Source: Edolisoma coerulescens (taxonomy: Eukaryota; Chordata; Aves; Passeriformes; Campephagidae). From it: 64,000 bases of DNA. Of the stretch, positions 48,638 through 58,372 are shown one piece after another. Position 1 is the stretch's first letter; the number at the start of each line of letters is the position of its first letter. A model generated the notes under the pieces. It was given only the letters and a program-made list of their open reading frames with translations. It had not been told where the DNA came from and ran no database searches. The DNA lies in contig VWZW01002668.1 of NCBI GenBank assembly GCA_013397115.1, positions 45,152 through 109,151 on the forward strand, given 5' to 3'. The position numbers and the translations under genes were made by a program.

Positions 48638-48711
48638 TCACCTCCGGGGAGGTGGGTATAGGGAGGGAGTGGAGCCTTGCTGGCTGGCAACGATGGCTGT
48701 GGAGGAGAGAC
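48638..48711 (-). CDS. ZNF609: ZNF609 last coding exon
   Basis: After the acceptor CTTCTCCCCCCCAG the exon completes a glycine codon and reads LSSTAIVASQQGSTPSLYPP, then PRR and TGA (48640-48638). This C-terminus is identical to human ZNF609. The final codons CGG AGG TGA overlap a donor-like AG/GTGAGA. Confidence 0.96.
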
Positions 48712-48833
48712 CTGGGGGGGAGAAGAGGTGTCAGGAGCTGGCAGACAGGGCCGGGCACCTTGCCAGGGACAGTGTGAGGGTCCCGCAGTCCAAGGGCAGG
48801 TGCAGCTCCCCCCCAGCCCAGCCCCGCTCTCAC

Positions 48834-48966
48834 CTGTTGCATAGGGCAGGTTGTACTGCGCCGGCAGCAGCGAGTACCCGAGGTGGTGGTGGTGGTGATG
48901 CGTCGAGAGCAGGCGCTGGGAGGGTGACGTGCGGGGCCGGTCGCCGCTCCTCTCCCCTGCGNTTAT
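48834..48966 (-). CDS. ZNF609: ZNF609 penultimate coding exon, with an N and probable lost codons
   Basis: After the acceptor CCCCTCTCCAG the exon reads I-X-AGERSGDRPRTSPSQRLL, then STHHHHHHLGYSLLPAQYNL and PYAT, and ends one base before the donor GTGAGAG. The X is the codon with the N at 48962. In human ZNF609 the matching region has ISDKTSQERDRGG, a Gly-rich stretch, then GERSVDRPRTSPSQ, about two dozen residues more. The N sits exactly between these two parts, so the assembly has probably closed over a GC-rich coding segment. A six-histidine run follows. Confidence 0.9.
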
Positions 48967-49464
48967 CTGGAGAGGGGAAAGCAGACACATGCTGAGGGAC
49001 ATGACTGGCTACCCTGGGGCACATACCGGGATATTCCCTCTGCCTTTGCCCAAAAGGTTCCCATGATGCTGATGGGAAGTGGTGGGATGGCCAAAAGCCA
49101 TGTGGAGGACACACAGGGTCTGTTTGAGGACAACTCTTTCTTCACTGTGTCCAAGCTCTGTCTCCCAGCTTAGCCCAGGAGGAGCCAGGATGGAGACAGC
49201 CCCCACATCCCACCTGCCAGCTCCAGGGCTGAGGACAAGTGGCAGCTGGTTGCTGCAGGGCCTGGAGAAGCCCCAGTGCTGGGGCACAGGTTTGGCTGGT
49301 CCATCCCAAAGGATTTGTAACATTGGAATACTCCATGGCTGCAGGTCTCCCACAGCAGCAGAAATAGCAAAACCACACGGCAAGTGGAGCTGCTCCCACC
49401 TCATTACAGGATCCAGGGACTATCCCACAGAGCTGGGCAAAGCCAGCGCCCTCCTGACCCTCAC

Positions 49465-49640
49465 CGTGGGTGATTTGCTCTTGTAGTGGCTGGCATGCTG
49501 CTGCAGGATGTCCAGGGCCTTGGACTCCGAGCTGGATTTACAGCTCACGCTGGGGCTGGCTCGGGACTTGTCACTGTCATCGCTGCCGGATGCCTTGCTC
49601 CCGTACGGGGAGAAGGAATAGCTGGAGGGTAGGTATGATC
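49465..49640 (-). CDS. ZNF609: ZNF609 coding exon, Ser-rich segment
   Basis: The acceptor CTTCTCCCCCCAG ends just above 49640 and the donor GTGAGGG lies just below 49465. It reads SYLPSSYSFSPYGSKASGSD, then DSDKSRASPSVSCKSSSESK and ALDILQQHASHYKSKSPT. It starts by completing a glycine codon and ends in phase 0. The ALDILQQHASHYKSKSPT block is strictly conserved in ZNF609. Confidence 0.97.
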
Positions 49641-49799
49641 CTGGGGGGAGAAGAGCAGTCAGGGCACCAGGAGTATTCAGGCAGCATAGTGGGAGCATGT
49701 GGCTCTGTATGTGTGTGAGAGGATGTCCCACAGCCATCCCCCACCCTGGGAGCAGGGACAGCCAGAAACGGACACCCCTTGAAGCCCCCGGCTTCCTAC

Positions 49800-50166
49800 C
49801 TGGGTAATTCTGCATCATGACAGTGGGCATGGCGCGGTAGCTGGGGTGGTTGGGGTCGTACGACTGGCTGTAGGAGTAGCCGTGCATGTAGGGGATGTAG
49901 GACTGATGCTGCGTGAGGGGTGAGGACACGGGGACGTGGACACTGGGCCTGGGGTCCTTCCCCACCATGCGAGCCTCCTCAGTGGGGGTCAGTTTGCACT
50001 CGGAGCTGGTGCTCTCCTTCCCGTCCTCCTTGGACGAGGCTTCTTTGCTTCGGTTTCTTTCTTCCTTCAATTTTCGGTCCCTCTCCTCTTTCCACCGCTC
50101 ATCCTCCGTCTTGATGTCCGAGTACTTTGCCGGGTACACGTAGGTCCACATCCGGGGCTCAGCTTC
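49800..50166 (-). CDS. ZNF609: ZNF609 coding exon, charged and Tyr-rich segment
   Basis: The acceptor GTTCTTGCAG precedes GAAGCTGAG, and the donor GTAGGAAG follows. It reads EAEPRMWTYVYPAKYSDIKT, a highly charged ERWKEERDRKLKEERNRSKE stretch likely to be helical, and SVHVPVSSPLTQHQSYIPYM, then a Tyr-rich HGYSYSQSYDPNHPSYRAMP block. A 139-base tandem copy of this acceptor region lies upstream in the intron. Confidence 0.97.
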
Positions 50167-50440
50167 CTGCAAGAACAGCCAACCATCCGAACAGCTGCCT
50201 CCCCCTGGCCCTGCCTGTCCCAAAACCAGCCTGTGTTTGGAGGAGACTGGCAAACCCCACTCCCCTTCCCTGGGCTCTCCTTGGCCCATCCATGGCCTCC
50301 ACTTCCTCCAAGAACAGCCAACCACCAGAGCAGCTGCCTCCCCACAGCCCCACCTGTCCCAAACCCAAGGTGGGTTTGGAGGAGACCAGCAAACCCCACT
50401 CCCCTTCCCCAGGCTCTCCCTAGCTCATCCATGGCCTCAC
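50163..50440. repeat. 139-bp tandem duplication including a ZNF609 splice acceptor
   Basis: Two copies start at CTTCCTGCAAGAACAGCC (50163) and CTTCCTCCAAGAACAGCC (50302), offset by 139 bases. Shared words include AACAGCCAACCA, CAGCTGCCTCCCC, TTTGGAGGAGAC, AAACCCCACTCCCCTTCCC and ATCCATGGCCTC. On the gene strand the near copy holds the true acceptor TTGGCTGTTCTTGCAG, and the far copy has TTGGCTGTTCTTGGAG, a duplicated but weakened acceptor. The duplication makes up most of the 414-base intron 50167-50580. Confidence 0.92.
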
Positions 50441-50580
50441 AGCCCCACCCTTTTTCTGGCGCCAAGGGAATCTCATGGAGTCCCACCACAAGCAGAGGTG
50501 GTGGCCCCAGCAAAGCCCGGTGAGAGGCTTCCTCCAGGAGCAAACCCATGGCTGGGCTGGCACACAGGGCAGGGCATTAC

Positions 50581-52936
50581 CTGTCTGTACCAGAGAACAG
50601 GGTCCACCTCTGCTTGCCGGCCACACTCGGAGCCAGCCTTCGTCTCAGCCGTCTCCTTCCCTAGGTGACCAGCCTCACTCAGCTTCACCTTGAGCCCCTC
50701 GGCGACCTGGCTGCTGGACAGCTTGGATGAGTCCTCCAGCTTGGGGATGATGACGGATTTGGCCATATCAGGACCTCCCTGCTCCTTGGGCTTGCTCAGC
50801 CCCGACTTGACGAGGTCCGTGAGGCTCGGGGCTTTGGTCAGCGTTGGGGGCATGGGTGGCTTCTGCTTCCATTCCTCTTTGAGCACCGCCTCCCTCTCTT
50901 TCAAGCCCAGCTCCACCTTCTTCTCCAGCCCTCGCTGCTGCTGCTGCTCCAGGCTCTGCCTCTGCTTCTGCTGTTCCTCGTACTGCTGGCGGTAGGCAGG
51001 GTTGGTGCTCAGCAGGTGAGCGTGGTAGCCCTGCTCGTTGTAGCCGTAGGGTGGCACGTAGGCGTACTGGTTGTAGTAGAGGGACTGCATGTACATGTTG
51101 GGGCGCTGCTGGATGACCGAGGGCTGCTGGCTGGAGCCACTGCCGAGCTCTGCCTTCTTCTCTTCACAGCCTTCACTCTTCACCTTCACCTCTGGGTTCT
51201 CCTGCTCCTCGTCCTTCTTCAACTTCAAGGCCTGTGTCTCGGCTGCGGACTGCCCGCCGGGGTTCAGGGGTCCTGGGCTGGCCTGGGGGTAGCCAGGGGA
51301 ATAGTAGGTTTCAAAGCCTTGGTAGTAGGGAGACTCTTTGCTCTGCGGTTGTGGCGGGAAAAGAGTTTTTTTGGCGCCTTCCTTGACCAGCTGCTCCGGA
51401 TCCTTTGCCTTCACACTCTCCAGCTTGCCCTCCCCATCCTCCCCAGCGTCGGAGATGTCCGAGTAGGCCGGGCTGTTGGTCTTCACCGAGCTGGCCTCTG
51501 CCCCGTTCTGGGTGACAACGTGCAGGGGGGTCAGGGGCTGGGCTGGGTTGGTGTTCTCCAGCCTGCTGGCCCCGCCGATGGAGGGACTGGGTGCGTTGTC
51601 GGTGAAGCTGTAAATTTTATCCGCCTCGGCCTTGATGCTGGCGAGCCGGCTCTGGTGGGGGTCGGATGAACCATTCAGCAGCCCCTCGCCTTTCATTCCC
51701 AGCTCGCTGGATTCCCCCCGGAAAGGGCTCTTACCTTCCTCTGCTCTGCAGGCTTTGCCGGGAGTCAAAGGGTTTTCCACCTCTTTGGGCTCTTTCTTCT
51801 TTTTGTCTTTCTTCTTCTTCTCCTTGGAAGGGGTGAGGGCAGGGTTGATGGCAAAGGGCTCTCCCATCACCGTTGGCTTAGGCTGGATGGGTTTGAGCTG
51901 GGGGCTGTTGGGCATGGTCTGGACCACGGTTGTGGTGAGGCCAGCGGAGGAGCCGGGGCTGGCTGTGGTGAGCGTGGCAGTCTGGAAGGTGTAAATCGGC
52001 TGCGGGGGGATGGCCGGTGCAATGGGTCTGGCAGACTTCAAGCTTTTGGAAGGGATCTTCTCCTGTTTAGCACCCGAGGCCTTCTTTGACTTGTCCTTAT
52101 CAATGCATCGCTTCTCCAGAGAGTCAAAGTCATCGTTACTCGTTTCATCGGCCACCGAGGGACCGTCCTCAGAGCCATCATTGGACAGAGCACCCGGGTC
52201 TGTGTCCCCTTCCCCACCCACCTTCTTCTTGCAGGGGACCTTGGCGCTGAACTTGCTAGATGGGGAGGGGCTGTGGGGCTCCATCAAACGCACCTTGGGG
52301 GTGGCCGAGCGAGCGGGTGAGAGGGAGCCCTTCTGTGTCCCGGCAGCACCGTTGCAGCTCCCGACATCGGCATGCAGGGAGGGCTCCTCACCGTACTCGC
52401 TGTCCACATCCGCTTCCAGCTTGCTGTCATCATCCGTGTGTGCATGAGCCTGGTGGTACTTCAGCCCATTGATATGCTTGTACTTCTTGTTACAGTTGGG
52501 GTGGGGGCAGTCGATGAGGATGGGAGAAGGGCAGCTGCGCTCCAGGACAGCCGGCTCCACCTTGACCGCGGCAGGCGGCACCGTGGCCGAGCCCATTGAG
52601 TTTGTGCGGATGCGTTTACTGCCCTTGGAGTCCTCTGAGCTGGAGTTCAGCTCCATGTCGGAGAGGGGTTTGCTCTTCCGCTTGGTGACGGAGGAGGGAC
52701 TGGCCTTCACATCCTCGGCGGTGCCACCAGGTGGGGTGCGGTGGTCCGAGGAGTTCTGGCTGCCCCGGCGCCCCTTGCTGTTGGCTCCCGCCCGAGTCTT
52801 GCTGCTGTTGCTGGTCCCCTTGCTGTCCGAGGCAGCAGCTGTCTCGTTGACTGGCGTGTTGCTGTTGGGGCGCATGCGCTTGCCCCTGCCCCGGCCGTTG
52901 CGCATCTCCAGATCGCTGGTGGGAGAGTCACAGAAC
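50581..52936 (-). CDS. ZNF609: ZNF609 large coding exon with the C2H2 finger
   Basis: The acceptor CTCCCTGCAG ends at 52937 and the donor GTAATG lies below 50581. The exon (2356 bases, about 785 codons) completes an arginine codon and reads FCDSPTSDLEMRNGRGRGKR at its start. It holds Ser/Lys-rich disordered stretches, one C2H2 finger, the Lys-rich EKKKKDKKKKEPKE patch, AEADKIYSFTDNAPSPSIGG, an aromatic SLYYNQYAYVPPYGYNEQGY segment, a Gln-rich coiled-coil-like run QQYEEQQKQRQSLEQQQQRG and the end DPVLWYRQ. All follow human ZNF609 closely. Open frame continuing beyond 50581 is intron read-through. Confidence 0.97.
52438..52509 (-). other. ZNF609: C2H2 zinc finger of ZNF609
   Basis: CPHPNCNKKYKHINGLKYHQ followed by AHAH fits C-x4-C-x12-H-x4-H, with the first cysteine codon at 52509-52507 and the last histidine codon at 52440-52438. 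It is the only classical finger in the protein, as in its family. A single finger is unlikely to give strong DNA specificity alone, in line with a cofactor role. Confidence 0.93.
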
Positions 52937-53259
52937 CTGCAGGGAGGAGGACACAGAGGTTTTCACAGAGAGATGGCTGTGCTGGGCTGTGCTGTCCCCA
53001 AGGCACAGTGGGGACCCCCTTACTCCCCTCACTACCAATCCCACAGACTTCTCCCCCCACTGACCGATAAAGAGGAACCAGAGAAGTTCCTAAATCTCCA
53101 TATGCTAAACCATCTCAAATCCCCAGGACAAGGAAGAGATTCCAACCCCTGTGGCAGCCCCGTGGGCACAGGGCAGAGTGTCCTGGGTGCTGTGGGGGCC
53201 GTACAGGGCTGGATTTGCCCTCAGCGCTGGGAGCCCACCGGAGGCCCCCGCCCGCTTAC

Positions 53260-53347
53260 CGGGGAGGTGCCCAGTCATGCTGCGTGCAGTCCAGCAGCGT
53301 CCCCACGTACGTCTTGTTCCTCCAGGTGACGTTGACCACCAGCATCC
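53260..53347 (-). CDS. ZNF609: ZNF609 short coding exon
   Basis: The acceptor CTTGCCTTGCAG ends at 53348 and the donor GTAAGC lies below 53260. It completes glycine and reads MLVVNVTWRNKTYVGTLLDC, then TQHDWAPP, leaving two bases for the next exon. The NVTWRNKTYVGTLLD block is strongly conserved; human has R where this has Q in CTQHDW. Confidence 0.96.
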
Positions 53348-55854
53348 CTGCAAGGCAAGGGGAAAGGGTCAGACGGGGCCAGGTGTGATCCCATAGTGCC
53401 AGGAACCTGCCCCTTGAGACAGGCAGGAGGAAGAGCTTAGCTCTAGGGCTGAAGGAGGGTGGACAAGGGGTCTTGGGCTCTCAGAAGAGGTGAGACATGA
53501 GGCTCAGGCCTAGAGGGGCACCAAGATGGGGGCTGGAGACTCCCAGCTCATCCCTTCCCTTGGCATGTCTCACCTACCCCCTCTTCCTGTTCCCTACTTT
53601 CATGGGATGTTAAAACCCAGTGACGCCCAAAGGGCTGTGGGATTTCAGGGGGGACCTGAAGGTCCACATTGGCTCCATGTGTGCTTAGGAAGGGTAGGGA
53701 AGGTGATCTCCAGGGAGAAAGAGCTGGGAAGCCCCTGGGGAAATGTAGAAAGCCCCCAGCAAGGCTGTGGACCCCAAAGCGGAGCTGCAGACCCCCCAGC
53801 AGGGCTACGAACCAGCATGGCCATCAACCTCATGACCCTCTGGAGAAGGCTGCTACTGCCACTAGATGGCAAGATGAGCCCAGCATTCCCGCTCAGGCAA
53901 CTGTCCCTGGCAGGAAAACCCAGTCCTGGTGGAATAACCCTCATTGCCCTGTGCCACTTTGCTCCAGCACCTCCAGGGACATCCCTCTGCCCTGTAGTTC
54001 CATCTGGAGAGCCATCTATGGGGCCACATCCTCCCATCATGGAGCAAAGTCACTGGTCATTCAGAAAACCTTGGAGTTTCAGCTTTTCCACACTAATTCA
54101 GAAGAGGAACTGCCTGGCTCACACCCATGCCGAGGCCAAGGACCCTCAGCACCTCTTTAGGGAGGCAGAAGGGTCTTCCACAGCATCCCTCAGCACTGTG
54201 GTGTCTCCTCCCTGCCACGGATCACTCTGATTTCCACACAACTGGAGCAGAGTCTGTTGTGCCAGGCACATTTATCCAAGCCAGGTAAAACTTGGGAAAT
54301 AAGAAACGCGTTTGCAAGGGTTGATGAGTGCAGTGAGATATACGGCCCCGGGAGATGGATGGAGCCGAGGGAGCCTGGAGCAGCTGTGCCTGAAGCATGT
54401 TTATAAATCTCAGCCCACATCCCCCGTTGTGCTGTGCCAGCAGCCAGCTGCAGGCTTCAGCATGGATAATACATGGAGCTGAGGCCCGACACATGGGGCT
54501 CCTTCAGAAAGAGAAATGAAATGCAGATCTTCTCTTTCTCCTTTTCCTCCTGGAAAATGTTGGGAGCAGGTCATGGGAAGACATGGTGCCAGCACACAGC
54601 CAAGAGCCACAACTGGCTCATCCCAGTGAGCAAGAGACATTGGGTTCTGCCTTCAGAGGAAGGTGCTGGGGACCTGCCTTAACAAAGACATGGCCAGGAT
54701 GTGATGATAGAGACAACCTGAGGGAGAAACCAACTGCTGGGAGCCCACAGCCTCACACACGGAAAGATCGATGGGAACAGCAGGATGTTGGTTCCAGGCA
54801 TCCCAAAGAGGGCACATGGAGTGCAGTCTTCTGTTCTTCCTAATGCAGCAGTTTTTGGCAGGCAGGACCCTGTCCCCCTTTCCTTAAAACCCAAAGAAGC
54901 TCCTGGCTGCATCCTGCACCCCAACCTAGCCCCACCATTCCCAGGACACCTCTGGGGAGCTGCTGTGAGATGCTCCCAGGAGCTGCCCAAGGACCTGGGA
55001 GCCACTGAGGGACAAGCAGCACTAACCCAGGCCCCATCCCTCCCGGTCCCTCTGCTCTCCCCACCAGTTCAATCCCTCTTTGAAGCCAGAGAAGACTAGG
55101 TGTGCCGCTGGAAGTTAATTGCACGACAAACCACTGGAGTCACTTGTGCATCCCGGGGCCAGTGTGTGCTATTACAAAGGAGGTGCTGGCATTTTTCCTC
55201 CCTACCACCACAGTCACAAGAGAGATGAAAGAGGAAGTGGCAAAAGCGAGCCGGCACCATCCCTCCTTCCCTGTCGGAACGTCAGCCCTCCAATACACAC
55301 CAGCCTATATTTAACCCGCTGCAACCAATCATACCAAATCCCCTCCTAATCCTCCAACAATAACCCAGGACAATTTAAACCCCGGGATAGATCCTAAGCA
55401 GCTTTTTTCACCCGCTGCGTCCCCCTCCCGCGGCAGGATGATGAGCAGGCACAGGCATGACAAGGGCGGCAGTGAGGAGGCAATGCCCTCGCATCTCCAA
55501 GAACGGAGATGCTCTTGAACAGAAAGAATCCCACTTGGGTAACTCCCATCCCACCTGGTTTCATGGGAAGGTGACATCTTTGAAGCTCTTAAGGAATCAA
55601 TACCACCCAAATCTGGGTGCAAACTACTCAGCATCCTGGTCACCAAGTGCTCGCATCACAGTTGTATCCTGGCTGGAAAAACTAAGGACTGGTGATGGTG
55701 CAAAGTTGCCATCCAGGAAGGCAACGTATGAGAAAATACTGGGATTACGTGGGATGGAGGACAACGCTGCTGTGGGCACCAGGAGCCATTGTATTGGGGC
55801 ACATGTCCCCTCTTTTCAAAGATGAATCCCCCAAGCCCAACCAAAAACATCTCA

Positions 55855-55980
55855 ATGAATTCCTCCTTCACCTGCATCACTTCCAGGCTGCCCTGGCTTT
55901 GGGATGCCCCTTCTTCCATGAATTTCTTCCCCGGCTGCATCACTTTCAGGATGCTCCAGCTTTTCCATAAACCCTGCCCA
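55855..55980. repeat. 63-bp imperfect tandem duplication
   Basis: ATGAATTCCTCC at 55855 and ATGAATTTCTTCC at 55918 start two diverged copies that share CTGCATCACTT and CAGGCTG/CAGGATG. The offset is 63 bases, a multiple of three, so similar peptides appear in open frames on both strands. That resemblance is a by-product of the repeat, not evidence for a gene. Confidence 0.7.
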
Positions 55981-57989
55981 CATGCAGAGATCCCGCCTGA
56001 CCTGTAGTGCCCAGGCTTTGGGACACAACATCCAAAGCTGTTCATGGCCATCATGCTCCTGCCAGGAGACAGGAGACTCCATGGGGCTGGGGATGGCCAG
56101 CACAACTGTCACCTCACCCAGTGAGGAGAAATCACTCACCCTGGGGAAATTAATTTAATTTATTGCAAATCAAATCAGAGTAGGGTAATGAGAAATAAAA
56201 CCAAATCTTAAAACACTTTCCTCTGGCTTCTTCCCAGGCTCAGCTTCACTCCTGATTTCTACATCTCTGCCCCCAAACAGCACATGGGGATGGGGAATGG
56301 GGGCTGCTTTTTCTCCCCTTCCTAAATACATTATCCCAGAGGCACTGCCCTCATCGCTGATAGGCTCGGCCTTGGCTGACCTTGTCCAACATGGGGGAAG
56401 GTTTTGGTGTCTCCTTACAGAGAAGTCCCCTCTATCAAACCTTGCCAGGCAACATGAAGACAGTTTGCCCAGCAGGGCCAGAGGGAGAAGGGATCATCCC
56501 ATCATAGCATGCAGGGATGCATGCTCAGATGGTGCATGACTGTCCCTGGCCGTCCAACTGCTTTCCGGGGACTGCAGCACACAGAAAGATCACTGCCCTG
56601 GACTCCAGGAGAGAAGACTTTGGCCTCTTCAGAGACCTGTTTTCACAGAGCGCCATGGGATAGAGCCCTGAAGGGAAGGGGGACCCAAGGAAGCTGGCTG
56701 ATGTTCAAGGATCATCTCTGAATTCAGGAGCAATGCATCCCAACAAAGAGAAGTCAGGCGGAAATGCCAGGAGGCCTGATGGATTAACAAGGAACTCCTG
56801 GAGAAACTCAAACACACAAAGCAAGCCTGCAGTAGGGGTAGCCCACAGCTGAGGGACTCAATGACTTGTTTGCCTTGATCTTCAGCAGCAAGTGCTCCAG
56901 CCACACCACCTGAGATGCAGGCGGCAAAGACAAGGACAGAGAGAAGGAAGAACCAGCTGTAGGAGAAGTTCAAGGTGCGTTAAGTCCATGAGACCTGATG
57001 AGATGCATTCACGGGTCCCATGGGAACTGGCAGAGGAAGCGTCTAAGCCACTACCCATTATATTTGAGAAGTCTTTGCTCTCACCCTCCCATCTTCTCCA
57101 TTCTGTCCCCATCTGTTGCATTTCCCTCCTGCTCCAAGCAAGGACATGTCCATGCTGGCATCTGCCAACCCTGGGCATGCTCATGCTCCATCATACCCTC
57201 ATGAGAAGTTTGCAAAAGGACAATCCAAATGTCCAGAGTACAGAAATCTGAACCATGGGTAACCTGCCCAGCAAGGAGCTGGAGGAAGGGATGTGAAGTG
57301 TGCTGATGTTTCCAGGTGCTGTCACATCACAATCCTTGTTGCTCAGAGGGTCTGTGTTTCTTTTGTTGCGATCAGCACTGGTGTGGCACCATGGGGAGGT
57401 GAGAAGGTGACACGGTCCAAACCAGGTGACACCAGCTTCACCGAGGGGGATGGAGGAGACCTGGCAGCTCATGAGACAGCAAAGAGAACAATGCTTCCCG
57501 GTGTGATCAGATCAGTTAATAGTTCCTGTAGTTCCTGCGGATCAAAATCACACATAACAGCACCAGTCCTGATAAAAAAAGTGTCCTGATAAAACACATC
57601 CCTGTGCAAGCCAGGCTCAGCAAAGGGACGGTGTCACCAGCACGGCCACAGGAGAGCATGAACAACAGCGTCCACCACCGCTGAGACCCGACCTTGGGCC
57701 AACACCAACCTGGAATGGTGGAGGAGAAGGTGGACCAAAAGCCCAGAGCCAGATGGTTGGTGGTGGGAGCCCTCTGGGATGCCTTTGGCAGGGGGATCAT
57801 GGACTCATGGCAGGTTTTCTAGTGGGGGATGAGGACAAAGTTGGTGTTCAGGGCAGGAAGGACATCATCAGGTTCCTTGGAGCTTCATGCTCCCATCTCA
57901 GATGGACTTGTCCTTCTTGTCCAACTTATCCTTCCAAGCATTGCCAGGCTTTGGCTCTAGAAGTTTTTCTCTATGATTTTGCAGCCCCA

Positions 57990-58372
57990 CATGGAGAGGA
58001 GGAGGCTGGCTTCATGGAGACCTTAGAGTTCTTTCCAATGCCTAAAAGGGATCTAAAGGAAGGCTGAAGAGGGACTTTTTGCAAGGCCAAGAAGTGACAG
58101 GCCAAAGGTTAACAGCTTTAAGCTGAAAGAGGGGAGATTTAGATAGGATATTAGGAAAAAAATTCCTCCTTGTCCGGGTAGTGAGGCCCTGGCACAGGTT
58201 TCCCAGAGAAGCTCTGGCTGCCCCATCTCTAAAAGTGTTCAGGGCCAGATTGGATGGGACTTGGAGCAACCTGACCTAGTGGAAGGTGTCCCTGCCCATG
58301 TCAGGGGGTGGAATGAACTGGGCTTTAAGGTCCCTTCCAAACCAAACCATTCCTCAGTTCTATGATTCTAAA
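57990..58372 (+). mobile_element. CR1 LINE 3' fragment in a ZNF609 intron
   Basis: Sense CR1 is read directly: GAGAGGAGGAGGCTGGC, TGAAGAGGGACTTTTTGCAA, GGGGAGATTTAGATAGGATA, CCCTGGCACAGGTTTCCCAG, GGCCAGATTGGATGGGACTT and TAAGGTCCCTTCC, ending in TTCTATGATTCTA. The terminal octamer is well kept, suggesting a fairly young copy. Orientation is opposite to ZNF609. Confidence 0.96.

Noticed and set aside
50167..50325. Open frame upstream of the EAEPRMW exon, continuous with it
   Set aside because: It crosses the TTCTTGCAG acceptor and consists of the duplicated intron segment; no conserved residues precede EAEPRMW.
50473..50580. Extension of the large ZNF609 frame past the conserved DPVLWYRQ
   Set aside because: A clear donor GTAATG follows the CAG codon, and the next exon EAEPRMW continues the human protein; the extra codons are intron read-through.
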